A stretch of 64,000 bases of DNA, taken from the NCBI GenBank assembly GCA_016787065.1, contig JAEUVD010000033.1, forward strand, positions 62,001-126,000, written 5' to 3'. A program made the translations under genes and the position numbers. This document shows, piece after piece, positions 35,757-47,600 of the stretch (the first letter of the stretch is position 1; every line of letters starts with the position of its first letter). A model generated the notes under the pieces. The model was not told the origin of the DNA. It did no database searches and was given only the letters and a program-made list of their open reading frames with translations. The DNA comes from Chitinophagaceae bacterium (GTDB lineage: Bacteria; Bacteroidota; Bacteroidia; Chitinophagales; Chitinophagaceae).

Positions 35757-38465
35757 TTACACCACTACATTAATCATTCTTCCTTTTACAATAATTACTT
35801 TTTTCAAAGGTTTCCCTTCCATCCATCGTTGAACCGTTTCATCGGCAAGTACTTTCTGTTCTATTTCTTCTTGCGTTGCATCTAAAGCAAACTCCATTTC
35901 ACGGCGAGTTTTACCTTGTATAGCTACAGGGTATAAAAAAGAATTCTCCACCAAATACGTTTCATTCACTTCAGGAAATAGGGCTTGTGTTACTGAAGAT
36001 TTATTTCCTAAGGCATGATAAAGTTCCTCACAAATATGAGGTGCAAAAGGCGCTAGGGTTATTACCAAGGGTTCCAATATTTCTCGTTTGTAGCATTTTA
36101 AGGCGCTTAATTCATTCGTGATAATCATGAACTGACTTACTGAAGTATTCAAAGCGAAATGCTCGATATCGTACGCAATTTTTTTAATGTGCTTATGCAA
36201 AATTTTAAGTTCTTCAGGAGTAGGTTTTTCATCCGTTACTTGTAAGCCATGCACTTCATCAAAAAATAATCGCCAGAATTTTTTTAGAAAACGATGCACA
36301 CCCTCAATACCTTTTGTATCCCAAGGTTTACTCATCTCAATAGGGCCTAAAAACATTTCATACATCCGAAACGTATCTGCTCCATATTGCGTTATAATAT
36401 CATCCGGATTCACCACATTAAATAACCGCTTACTCATTTTCTCTACTAAAGCACCACAAATAAATTGGTCGTTTTCAAGAATGAATTCCGCTGTTTGATA
36501 CTCCGCTTTCCACTGTTTAAACTGTTCGATGTCTAACACCAAGCCATCACAAAACCTATACTCGGTATACAGTTCATCGGTTTCATACTGCGATTTTAAT
36601 CCGGCAGAAACAAAGGTATTTGAACCTTTGATACGATACACTAAGCGCGAATTACCTTGTATCATTCCTTGATTAATTAACTTCTTATAGGGTTCATCAA
36701 AACGGAGATAACCTAAATCATGTAAGGCTTTACACCACATGCGAGAATACAACAAATGACCTACCGCATGTTCAGCACCACCCACATAAACATCTACTTG
36801 ATTCCAATAATCAGATGCTTCGCGACTACAAAAAGCAGCCCCATTATCAGGGTCCATGTAACGGAGATAATACCAACTTGAACCAGCATACCCCGGCATC
36901 GTATCTGTTTCACGTACAAAAGCTTGTTCGTTTTGTTGCACGTTAACCCAGGCTGCTGCATTCGCTAAAGGGCCTTTGCCTTGAGGTCCCGGGCCATAAG
37001 TAGCCAAATGCGGTAACTCTAAGGGTAATTCAGTTTCATTCAATACCGAAACGTTTCCTTGTTCGTCGTATAAAACGGGAAAAGGTTCACCCCAATACCG
37101 TTGACGACTAAAGCCTGCATCGCGTAGTCGATAATTCACTTTTCGAGTACCCAGCTTTTTCTCTTCTATGCTATCAAGAGCTACTTTTATAGCATCTTTT
37201 GCCAGAAGACCGTTTAAAAAATCTGAATTAGCTATTCGAACTGATTTATCACTACAGGCGTTTTCACTGATGTCTACATCATCAAAAATGCAAGGGATAG
37301 GAAGGTTAAATTGCTTGGCAAAAGCATAATCGCGTTCATCACCGCATGGAACCGCCATAATAGCACCGGTTCCATAACCTGCCAAAACATATTCTGAAAT
37401 CCATACAGGCACTGGTTGTTGTGTAAATGGATGTGTAACATAGGCACCGGTAAAGCAACCAGTTATTTGTTTTGTTTCGGCCAAGCGTTCCCGTTCACTC
37501 CGCGAACTAACATAATGCTGATAAGCCTCTACCTCATTGCGCTGCGCATCGGTAGTTATTATTTTTACAAGAGGATGTTCGGGAGCGAGAACCATAAATG
37601 ATACACCGAACATGGTATCCGGACGCGTGGTAAACACCTTGATTTTTTCGTCGCTTTCCTGCAATGAAAAAGTAACCTCAGCGCCTTCACTTTTACCGAT
37701 CCAATTTCGTTGCATTTCTTTCAAACTCTCAGGAAAATCAACCTGTTCCAAACCATCTAATAAACGGTCGGCAAATGCAGTGATGCGCAAAAACCACTGA
37801 CTCATAAGTTTACGTTCAACCGGATGCCCGCCACGTTCACTCACCCCATTAACTACTTCATCGTTGGCTAAAACTGTACCAAGAGCCTCACACCAATTTA
37901 CATAGCTTTCGGCACGATACGCTAAACGATAGTTCATTAGATCGTTTTCATGGAACGGTTTACCGGATGTTTTCCATTGTTCCTTTAAAGTGTCAATAGA
38001 TTCTGCTTTGTTAGTGATTGGGTTGTACCAGCTATTAAAAAGTTGTACAAAAATCCATTGGGTCCAGCGGTAGTAATCGGGTGAAGATGTTTTCACTTCT
38101 CTATTCCAATCAAAGCAAAACGATATATTATCTAATTGTTCTTTATAGCGATTAATGTTTTGTTCGGTAGTAACTGCTGGGTGTTGTCCGGTTTCGATAG
38201 CATATTGTTCCGCAGGCAACCCAAAAGCATCAAAACCCATGGGATGTAACACATTGAAACCTTTTAGTTTTTTATAACGTGCATAAATATCACTGGCAAT
38301 ATAACCTAAGGGGTGGCCAACATGTAAGCCTGCTCCACTGGGATAAGGAAACATGTCGAGTACGTAACATTTTGGTTTGGAGGTGTCGTTCGTAACCTTA
38401 TAGGTTTGATTTTCTTTCCAAAAAGATTTCCATCGGGCTTCGATATCGCTGAAATTATATTGCAT
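35757..38465 (-). CDS. leuS: Leucyl-tRNA synthetase
   Basis: 902 residues. Class I synthetase charging tRNA-Leu. HIGH-type motif in P-Y-P-S-G-A-G-L-H-V-G-H-P-L-G-Y near 45; editing domain (CP1) about 230-420 with T-R-P-D-T-M-F-G; KMSKS-type motif as K-M-S-K-R near 672; anticodon-binding helical domain and the C-terminal domain ending I-N-V-V-V. The ATG at 38465 is chosen because a -7 element ends six bases before it; an in-frame TTG three codons upstream is possible but would sit in the promoter. Convergent with the radical SAM gene. Confidence 0.96.
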   Translation of the reverse strand: MQYNFSDIEARWKSFWKENQTYKVTNDTSKPKCYVLDMFPYPSGAGLHVGHPLGYIASDIYARYKKLKGFNVLHPMGFDAFGLPAEQYAIETGQHPAVTTEQNINRYKEQLDNISFCFDWNREVKTSSPDYYRWTQWIFVQLFNSWYNPITNKAESIDTLKEQWKTSGKPFHENDLMNYRLAYRAESYVNWCEALGTVLANDEVVNGVSERGGHPVERKLMSQWFLRITAFADRLLDGLEQVDFPESLKEMQRNWIGKSEGAEVTFSLQESDEKIKVFTTRPDTMFGVSFMVLAPEHPLVKIITTDAQRNEVEAYQHYVSSRSERERLAETKQITGCFTGAYVTHPFTQQPVPVWISEYVLAGYGTGAIMAVPCGDERDYAFAKQFNLPIPCIFDDVDISENACSDKSVRIANSDFLNGLLAKDAIKVALDSIEEKKLGTRKVNYRLRDAGFSRQRYWGEPFPVLYDEQGNVSVLNETELPLELPHLATYGPGPQGKGPLANAAAWVNVQQNEQAFVRETDTMPGYAGSSWYYLRYMDPDNGAAFCSREASDYWNQVDVYVGGAEHAVGHLLYSRMWCKALHDLGYLRFDEPYKKLINQGMIQGNSRLVYRIKGSNTFVSAGLKSQYETDELYTEYRFCDGLVLDIEQFKQWKAEYQTAEFILENDQFICGALVEKMSKRLFNVVNPDDIITQYGADTFRMYEMFLGPIEMSKPWDTKGIEGVHRFLKKFWRLFFDEVHGLQVTDEKPTPEELKILHKHIKKIAYDIEHFALNTSVSQFMIITNELSALKCYKREILEPLVITLAPFAPHICEELYHALGNKSSVTQALFPEVNETYLVENSFLYPVAIQGKTRREMEFALDATQEEIEQKVLADETVQRWMEGKPLKKVIIVKGRMINVVV

Positions 38466-38471
38466 AGTCGA

Positions 38472-38479
38472 CAAAAATA
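38472..38479 (-). promoter_or_regulatory. -7 element of leuS, 6 bases from ATG
   Basis: On the minus strand TATTTTTG, exact TAnnTTTG, six bases before the ATG at 38465. It lies in the 39-base gap after the kinase gene. Confidence 0.5.
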
Positions 38480-38504
38480 GGATTTCGTAGAAGATTTTCG
38501 AGCA

Positions 38505-41456
38505 TCAAATTCGTCGTTGTTGTTTCCATACTGCGTATAATTCAGCAGGTAAAAAAAAGCGTACTTCATAACCTTTGAAGACGTTCTCCGGAAAGGGTGT
38601 GCGTATTTCTAATTTAATTTCTTTTGAACAAAGTAATCCAAGCGCATGAAGTCGTTTGGCAATAAGTTGGGAACCCAAACTTTGATGATGATCTTTTGAT
38701 AACGCTGCTTTTGCTTGAAAGCCCTTGCCATTATCTCGGATAGCATATTGAATTCCATCTCTTTTTTCTTCAATAAAAACTTCCAGTTTACCTTGTGGGT
38801 TTTCTTGTAAACTTCCATGTACCAAGGCATTTTCAACTAATGGTTGTAAGAGCATCGAAGGTATCATCACTTCTTCCGTATCAATTTCAGGATCAACATG
38901 AATAACAAAATCAAAGGATGATTCATACCGCTGTTGTTCCAGAGAAACATATTGATTGATATGAGCAATTTCATCATCTAAGGATACGAAGGTCTGTTGT
39001 GCCATCTCAAAACTTTGTCGGATGAGTTTAGTAAGTCGGCCGATATAATTTTCTGCAATTTCTTTTTTTGTAGTGTATAAAAAATGTTGAATACCATTTA
39101 ATGAATTGAAAATAAAGTGAGGATTGAGCAAGGCAGTATAAGCTTGCTGTTCCAGGGTAGCAACCCGAATTTTTTCTTCATATTCTTTTTGACGAAGTCG
39201 GTGTTTACGTTGTAGAAAACGATACCAGTACCATGCAATAAAACTTTGACTTAAAATCAAAAAAGGAATCCAGAACCAAATATTTTTCCAATAGGGCGTT
39301 GCTACTTGAAAAGTTAGGGTACGTATTTTTTTACCAACAAGTCCGTTTATATCTACTGTTCGTAAATCCAAATTATAGTTACCGGAAGAAAGATTTATGT
39401 TCAAGGTATTTCCTTCTAATGGTACCCAAACTTCATTTTCATTTAAGCGATATTCGATATGATGGAAATGTCCTAGAAGTTCAATGCCACCTACCATCAG
39501 CGAAATAGCGTATTTGTTATAAGGAAGCTGATATGTTTTCAACATGGATGTATCCTTATTGTTTATAAATACACGCAATACCGCCACCGGGATGTCTCGG
39601 GCAGTAATTTTATAATTTAAGGGTATTTTTTGAACACCATTTTCGGAACTTAAAAACATAGTATCGCGTTGCTCATAAAAATGATGTACCAAATTATTTG
39701 TTAGACCATCGGCAGAAGTAATATTCTGAATGTCCATCGTACCATTACGTTGTAGCCTAAGAATACTCACTCCCATGGTAGTAGCTACCCAAAGTTGCGA
39801 CAGATGATCGGCATAAATATGTTTGGTTTGATTTGAAGGAAGCCCATTACGTTTTGTTATTCGATGTTGAAGCTTGTTATTTTTATAAGAATAAATACCA
39901 TTGGAGGCAGTTGCTATCCAAAGTGTGCCATCATAGGAAAAGGAAAGATCGGTAATTCGTTCTTTCATTAATGGATCAAAATTTTTCGGACGTATGGTTT
40001 TACCAAACTTTGTCCAGCACCACAAACCATCAATAGATCCTAACCAAACAGTATCTTCATGTTGAGCAGCACAAGCTGTTGCCCGAATCGTTGTGGTATT
40101 GAGGGTGATACTATCGGTGGTGAGTGATAAAAAATCAAGGCGGTTATATCCTCCAAGTGCAACTCTATTATTTGGTAACAAACTCATGCATTTATACTGA
40201 TAGCGAATTACTGTTGGGGTGTTCATGTTAAATTCTTTGGTATAATTTACACAAACATTATTTTCACTAAAGCCGTATAGATTTTTATTGAACAACAGCA
40301 TTCCAAATACATTTCCTGTTGCATTTTTTTTAATAAGAGGTTTTATGGTTGTGCCGGTTGAACTATGATGAAGAATGGTATTGTCGTTTAAGCCGGCATA
40401 GTATTCGTTCGGTGAAGGTGAAAGAAACGAGTACACTGCACGTTCCTGAAGTTCTGGTAGATGTAGAGGTTCAATCGCGGTTTTAGTAAATAAGATAAGT
40501 CCATGATTTCGTGTTGAAACCCATAAATTACATAACCGATCTTCATAGATAGCATTGATAGTATAATTCCCTTGAATAGTAAATAAATACCTCAATGTAT
40601 TACAATCATGCACATCGGCACTTCCATTTTTATTATAAACGAATAAATAATTACGACTTACAAAGAACCGTGTCGCATAATTTTTTATTGCAAGAGTATC
40701 TTTCTTTGTAACATCACCATCGGCAGTAATTCGAATTCGGAGAATGAAGTTGGAATAGTAATCGAGCAAAAAAAGTTGATTATTTTCAAACTGAGTATTA
40801 CTGAAACAGCCTTCTAAAATTTTCTTTTCTATGCCCGATTTGTTGTTTTGATTTATCCAATAGTAGTTTTTCTTGCATATGGAATCACGGGATTTAGAAA
40901 GACTACTTCCTGTTACCTTTAGTACTACCTTGTTATCAAGAAAATCTGAATAAATAAGTGTGTCTTTAGTATCCGTGTGATAGGTTATACTGGGTTGATT
41001 ACCAAGAAAAATGGCAGCATATTTCGACGAACGATATTGTACACCACCATGCACTAAACCGGTAAGCATAATGTATGAACTTGACGTAGGTATAGTTAAA
41101 CTAGGGTTTTCGCGTTCATTGATAAACCTGTTTTTTGTTTGATCAAAATAAGCCGCGCCTTGTTTATAGCAACTCACCCAAATTCGATTATCTAAATCGC
41201 AAACCACTTGCAAAACTTCGTTATCTGGTAGGCCTTGATCGGTGGTAAAATTCTGGAATTGTTTACCATCAAATCGCGAAATTCCCGATTCCGTACATAT
41301 CCATAAATAACCTTCTTGATCTTCAACACATCGATAAACGGTATTACCTGCTAAGCCATTGGTGGTATTAAAACGCTTCATCTCGCGGTACTGAGCCCGG
41401 AGCGATGTGCTACTTAAAAGACCGAAAAGTATAAAACAGCTTATTCTGAATAACAT
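38505..41456 (-). CDS. Propeller-type sensor histidine kinase (Reg_prop, Y_Y_Y, His_kinase)
   Basis: 983 residues. Signal peptide, then two beta-propellers built of Reg_prop repeats (about 25-650; e.g. D-Q-E-G-Y-L-W-I-C-T-E-S-G-I-S-R and D-H-L-S-Q-L-W-V-A-T-T-M-G-V-S). A Y_Y_Y domain follows (about 655-715), one membrane helix at about 725-745, then the His_kinase domain with H777 in L-N-P-H-F-I-F-N-S-L-N-G and an ATPase domain (L-Q-P-L-V-E-N-A-L-V-H-G; D-N-G-K-G-F). The E-N-A-L-x-H-G form and N-P-H-F motif place it with kinases that usually pair with LytTR regulators, but none adjoins it. leuS follows 39 bases downstream. The stimulus would be a periplasmic ligand such as a glycan, by analogy. 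Confidence 0.92.
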   Translation of the reverse strand: MLFRISCFILFGLLSSTSLRAQYREMKRFNTTNGLAGNTVYRCVEDQEGYLWICTESGISRFDGKQFQNFTTDQGLPDNEVLQVVCDLDNRIWVSCYKQGAAYFDQTKNRFINERENPSLTIPTSSSYIMLTGLVHGGVQYRSSKYAAIFLGNQPSITYHTDTKDTLIYSDFLDNKVVLKVTGSSLSKSRDSICKKNYYWINQNNKSGIEKKILEGCFSNTQFENNQLFLLDYYSNFILRIRITADGDVTKKDTLAIKNYATRFFVSRNYLFVYNKNGSADVHDCNTLRYLFTIQGNYTINAIYEDRLCNLWVSTRNHGLILFTKTAIEPLHLPELQERAVYSFLSPSPNEYYAGLNDNTILHHSSTGTTIKPLIKKNATGNVFGMLLFNKNLYGFSENNVCVNYTKEFNMNTPTVIRYQYKCMSLLPNNRVALGGYNRLDFLSLTTDSITLNTTTIRATACAAQHEDTVWLGSIDGLWCWTKFGKTIRPKNFDPLMKERITDLSFSYDGTLWIATASNGIYSYKNNKLQHRITKRNGLPSNQTKHIYADHLSQLWVATTMGVSILRLQRNGTMDIQNITSADGLTNNLVHHFYEQRDTMFLSSENGVQKIPLNYKITARDIPVAVLRVFINNKDTSMLKTYQLPYNKYAISLMVGGIELLGHFHHIEYRLNENEVWVPLEGNTLNINLSSGNYNLDLRTVDINGLVGKKIRTLTFQVATPYWKNIWFWIPFLILSQSFIAWYWYRFLQRKHRLRQKEYEEKIRVATLEQQAYTALLNPHFIFNSLNGIQHFLYTTKKEIAENYIGRLTKLIRQSFEMAQQTFVSLDDEIAHINQYVSLEQQRYESSFDFVIHVDPEIDTEEVMIPSMLLQPLVENALVHGSLQENPQGKLEVFIEEKRDGIQYAIRDNGKGFQAKAALSKDHHQSLGSQLIAKRLHALGLLCSKEIKLEIRTPFPENVFKGYEVRFFLPAELYAVWKQQRRI

Positions 41457-41656
41457 AGAGAAATAGACTCGACTAAGTTCGACAATTAATTGACAATTTG
41501 TAAGAGCGGGTCATGTTTGCATCAAAACCTTAAAAATTCCCATTCCCGTATTATTTCTAGAACATGCCGAATACGAAGAAATTCGTACCGAATTCTCAAT
41601 GGAGGTTTTTTAAGAAATCAGCGATGCCGACCTTTGCCGTTAAATTTGAATGAATC

Positions 41657-44600
41657 ATGACACAGAATTACCCACTTACTAACATCCGAGGGAACCGTGT
41701 ATGGCGGCTACTCTCGTTGGTATTGCTTTGGCAATGCCTATTTGTAGGTACTGTGTTGGCACAAGACAAAAAAAGCCAACCAACCTTACAAGATTATTGC
41801 GACCCAATGGAAAACATAGAGTTTTTCGTTTTTAAAAAGGGCGTAAACTTCACTAAAGACGAATTTTTGAAACAAAGTGTAACCTTATTGAAACTTACTC
41901 CGGGAAGCGAATTCAAGGTTATTCGAAGTCATACGAATGACCTGAAAATTACGAGTACCTTTTATCAGCAATACCTGAATGGGTATAAAATTAAAGGGGC
42001 TGAAATGGTTATTAATGAAGAAGATGGCCGAGTTAAATATGTGAATGGTAGATATATGACTACCGAACCCATGGCGTCATCTAAAACGGTAAGTTCAGAA
42101 AAAGCGTTAGAAATAGCGCTCAATCAAATTAATTCAAAGGATTATCTCTGGAATTATCCGGAGTCAGAAGCTGCGTATCGTAGATTCAAAAAAGATTCCA
42201 GCGCTACTTACAAGCCTAGCGGTGAATTAATTTATTTTCCAAATTTGGCCAGAGCCTTCGATCAACAACAATTTCGATTGGTATGGCGATATGCCATTCA
42301 TGTAAACCCTCAAACTGAATCGTATGAATTATTTATCGACGCCGAAAGCGGTGTAGTTATAGATAAAATTCCATTAACTTTTAGTTGCAGCACAGGTACT
42401 TCAACCACCTTATGGAATGGAGCTCAGAATATATACACGCAACTGAATGCCGGATCTTATCGAACACTCGACGATTGTAGTTCAGCGCAAATACACACAT
42501 ATAACGGAAATGGTAACGACAATGGAGTAGGCGCTACTTATTACACCGATGCCGATAATGCATGGCCTAATACTGCTTTAGGAAATTATATTGCTCAAAC
42601 GCATTATGGTAATCGTGCGACACGAAATTACTATTCTGCTATTCATAGCCGATTGGGATATGATGATGCAGGTGCCGACTATGTTACTTACATTAATCCG
42701 GGTTATACCGGCAACGCGTACTGGACGGGTTCAGGAACTTCTTTCGGAGGCAGTAGCACTGGTGCAAGTCCATATGTTACCCTCGATGTATGTGGTCATG
42801 AGCATACCCACGGTATGATTGATTATACTTCAAACCTTACCTATTCTTACGAATCCGGAGCGTTGAATGAATCCTTCGCCGATTGTATCGGTGAGGCCGT
42901 GGAAGATTATACTTTAGGGAGTGCCGATTGGATTCATCGTATGGAAATTAGTGGTGGAAACAGAAGTTTCATTAGTCCGAATGATAAAGGCGACCCTGAT
43001 ACTTATTTAGGTACAAACTGGTACACTGGTGCTAGCGATAATGGTGGTGTGCACACAAATAGTGGAGTTCAGAATTTCTGGTTCTATGTTTTATCTGTAG
43101 GGAAGTCGGGCACCAATGATAACGGAGATACCTATGCGGTAACCGGAATTACGATTGAAAAGGCTCGTATGATTGCGTATGATTGCATGATTGGTTTAAT
43201 TTCAAGTTCTCAATATACAAATGCTCGATCTGTATCCATTCAGAAAGCGAAAGACCGTTATGGTGATTGCAGTAACGAAGCGAAACAATGTACGAATGCC
43301 TGGCGCGCTGTTGGTGTAGGTAGTGCATACATCGCACCATTACCTTTAGCGATTAATGTTTCAACAACTGCAACAAGTGTTTGTTCTGGTGAAACTATTA
43401 CCGTTACCGCTTCTGGAGCGAGTACTTATACTTGGATGGGAACTTTCTCTTATGGCTCAGGAAATCCAAAAACATTTACAATTACTTCAACCAATACGTA
43501 CACGGTTACTGGTACAGATGCTGAAGATTGTACAGGAACTAAGTCGTTTACTTTGTATGAAAATTCAATTCCAACAGTAACCCCTTTCGCCACAAATGAT
43601 GATCTTTGTCCTGGAGGAACTACAACGCTTTCTGCTAGTTCTAACGGAACCTTGAATACTATTCTTACCGCTATGGATGGTACGAATGGTTTCTCTGCAA
43701 ATGTCTTCAACGTATATGCTTATAACAGCATTACGATTACCGATTTTCAAATGAATATTGTTACAGGAGATTCAGCGGAAGTTTGGTATAACCCTGGTGG
43801 TTATGGTAATGCAAATGTTACCACCACAACAGGTTGGATTAAACTTGGCTCTACCGTGCCAATTACTGCAGCAGGTGCCGGTAACTTAACCTTAATACCA
43901 ACAACGGTAAATCTAACAATACCTGCGGGTTCAACCTATGGTATTATCGTAGCTTGTAATGGTTCAAACGACTACTCTAACGGAACCTTGGTAGGTTCAA
44001 TCTGGGAAAGTAATCCGGATTTATATATTACTCAAGGTCATGGTGGTTCAGCCTTTGGCGGAACGTTTAACTTAACGAATGCGCCACGTTGTTTTAATGG
44101 GGCTTTAATTTATAGAACAAACTATACAAATTATTCCTGGACGCCGAGTGCAACACTGTCAAGTGCAACATCATCTGTTCCAACGGCAACACCATTAGCA
44201 ACTACAACGTACACCTTAACAGCTACCGATGGTAATGGCTGTACCAGTACAGGAAGTGTTACCGTTTATGTGAACAGTGTACCGGATGTTAATTCAATTA
44301 CAACTTCACCAATAGCGTATTGTGCAGGAGGTAGTACGCAATTAACCGCTGCTGCAACAAGTTTGGAAATCGGCGCGTTAACAACAACGTTTGCAAATAA
44401 TAACTCCTTCTCAGGAAATGTATTCGATATAACTGCTTCTAAACAAATTACTATTACCAGTGTTTATATCAATGCCGATGCTGCGGTAACACAAGCTGAA
44501 GTTTGGTACAAAGCAGGTGGTATTGGTGGTAGTCCGGTTACGAGTAGTACCGGTTGGACTAAACTTGGAAATACCGTCAACGTTGTTTCTAACGGTGTCG

Positions 44601-47600
44601 GAAATGCAACCTTCGTTTCCTTAACAACTTCGTTGTTCATACCAGCCGGACAAACTTTTGGATTAGCCGTGGTTGGTAACGGTACTATTTACTATACCAA
44701 TGGAACAGGTGTTGGAAACACCGTTGCGAGTAACCCCGATTTGATTATAAAAGAAGGTTACGGTGGATCCGGTTTTGGTGGTGCATTTAGTTTTAATGCA
44801 TCGGCAAGAATTTGGAATGGAACTATTAACTATACAGTCAATAATGTTGTTACCAATTACAGTTGGTCGCCAAGTTCCTTCCTTTCAAATTCTACAATTA
44901 GTAATCCGGTTGCAAGCCCGAAAGCAACCACTATTTATACATTAACAATTACAGACGGAAATGGTTGTACCTCAAGCGAAACAAAACGTGTTATCGTGGA
45001 GCCTCTTCCGAAAATACAGTTAAGCGCAACAGCAAATTCTGTGTGTGCCGGAGGTGCATCAACCTTATCTATCACACCTTCTGTTACAGAACGCGATTCA
45101 TTGTTTACCACTACGGATGCCGGTAACGGATTTTCTCCGAATGGTGGTGTTGTTTTCGATATCGTTACCACAAAACAAATCACCATTCAAAATGTTCGAA
45201 TGAATATAGATGCCGGTGCCACACAGGCAGAAGTTTGGTATAAAGTTGGTGGTTACGGTGGTGCAACACTTACATCGAATGTAGGTTGGACTAAACTTGG
45301 TGCTACAGTTGCCATTACACCTACAGGATCGTTAACCTTGATTCCTATTACCTCTACTTTAATTGTTCCCGCGAATACGACGTTAGGACTTGCAGTTACT
45401 TGTAACGGTTCGGTGAATTATACGAATGGTTCTGCCGTTGGTGCCGTATATGCATCTAATCCCGACTTATCTATTAAGATTGGTCATGGTGGTTCTGGCT
45501 TTGGTGGAACATTCAATTTTATCAATAGTCCGAGAGTATTTAATGGAGAAATTACGTATGATGTTGTGAACAGCTTGACCTCTTATTCTTGGTCTCCGGC
45601 TACCAACATTAATAATACTTCATCTGCAACACCCATCGTAACACCTACCTCGCCAACGGCTTATACCGTAACAGTTACCGACAATAACGGTTGTACGAAT
45701 ACGGCTAGCATTGGTGTAAATGTTATGGAAACTCCAGCGGGTTCAGTAACAGCTACTCCTTCCAGTGTTTGTTTGGGTCAAGGTGTTTCCCTGCAATATG
45801 GAAATATTTCAGGTACACAATGCAATGGTGTAAACCAATCTAATTTCTCAGGTACCTATGCGGTGGCTAACTGGACAACAACGCTTACAAATTCCAACGG
45901 AACGGTAAATACAGCCGGTGCGCCGAATTCAATTACTATGACTTCAAGTAACGGACTTGCTTCGAGTGGTACAACAGGGTATCAAATTGTAGTTCCTTGC
46001 TCAGGGTATGTAACGTTTAATTGGAATTATTCTACTGTAGATGCTGGACCACAATATGATGTGCCTCGTTATTCAATTAACGGCGGAACGGCTGTTGTTT
46101 TTCCAGGTTTTGAAGCTCAAAGCGGATACCCTAAAACGCAATTAGGTACTGCTAGTATTTATGTAACCGGAGGTTCTGTATTTCAATTACAAGCGTTTTC
46201 TAGCGATAATATTGGAGGAAGCTGTACTGTGCAAATTAGTGGTTTCCGAGCTCCTGTTTCAAGTGCTACAACTCAAACCGTTGCTTGGTACTCGGCTCCA
46301 ACCGGAGGTACATTCATAGGTAGTGCCAACCCTCAGTCTACAACTCCAACAACTCCGGGTAGTACGCTGTACTATGCACAAATTACCAATACCGTGAGTG
46401 GCTGTACGAATGCCAACCGAGTAGCATCTAATGCCGTTGCGGTGAATGCAATTCCGGTTGTAACTGTTAGTCCTGGTAACTCAACGATCTGCAGTGGAAC
46501 CACTCTTAATCTTACCGCCTCAGGTGCTGATACCTATTTATGGCAGCCAGGTAATTTAAGCGGAGCATCCATTAACGTAACTCCTGGTAGCACAACAACC
46601 TATACCGTTACAGGAACTACCTTGGCAGGTTGCACCGCAACTGCCGTACGTACAATTACTGTAAATACAACACCTACAGTGAGTACTTCGATTACGAATG
46701 GCATCATTTGTAGCGGACAAACAACATCTATAACCGCATCCGGAGCAAGTACTTACACATGGCAACCTGGAGCATTAAGTGGTACAACAGTTAATGTTTC
46801 GCCTCTTATTACAACAACCTATACGGTTATCGGAACAGCGGCCAACGGTTGTACGGCTAGCGCTGTGCGCTTGGTGACGGTGAATACAACACCTACGGTA
46901 AGTACGTCTATTACGAATGCAACAATTTGTAGTGGACAGTCAACGTCTATTACGGCTTCAGGTGCTAACACCTATACATGGCAACCGGGTGCATTAAGTG
47001 GTACAACAGTAAACGTAAGTCCTGCTTCCACTACAACGTATACCGTAACTGGAACTGCTTCGAATGGCTGTACGGCAACGGCAACGCGTTTAGTTACCGT
47101 AAATACAACGCCAACGGTAAGTACATCGATTACGAATGCAACTATTTGTAATGGACAATCAACGTCTATCACGGCTTCCGGTGCAAGTACATATACTTGG
47201 CAGCCTGGAGCATTAAGTGGAACAACAATTAATGTAACACCTGCGTCAACTACTACGTATACGGTTACCGGAACAGCCGCAAACGGATGTACCGCAACAG
47301 CCACTCGTTTGGTAACTGTAAATACAAACCCAACCGTAACAACCTCAGCAACGTTAACTACAATAAACTGTCCTGGTTCAACTACACTTTCAGCGAGTGG
47401 CGCGTCAACTTACACTTGGCAACCTGGAGCTTTATCCGGTACGTCTGTAGTGGTTTCACCGGCTACAACTACAACGTATACCGTAACCGGTACAGCGGCC
47501 AATGGTTGTACAGCTACCGCAACGCGTACCATTACTGTTATACCTTGTAGCAATGCAGTGTTAAATGTAAAAGCCTTTATTGAAGGTTATTATATTGGAG

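Noticed and set aside
46972..47304. 110-codon minus-strand frame in the M4 protease repeats
   Set aside because: It repeats with the 216-base period of the coding repeats, as a shadow would, and has no start region of its own.
46460..47540. Tandem repeats as a CRISPR array
   Set aside because: The units are 216 bases, contiguous, in frame and coding, with no spacers. I saw no CRISPR array in the window.
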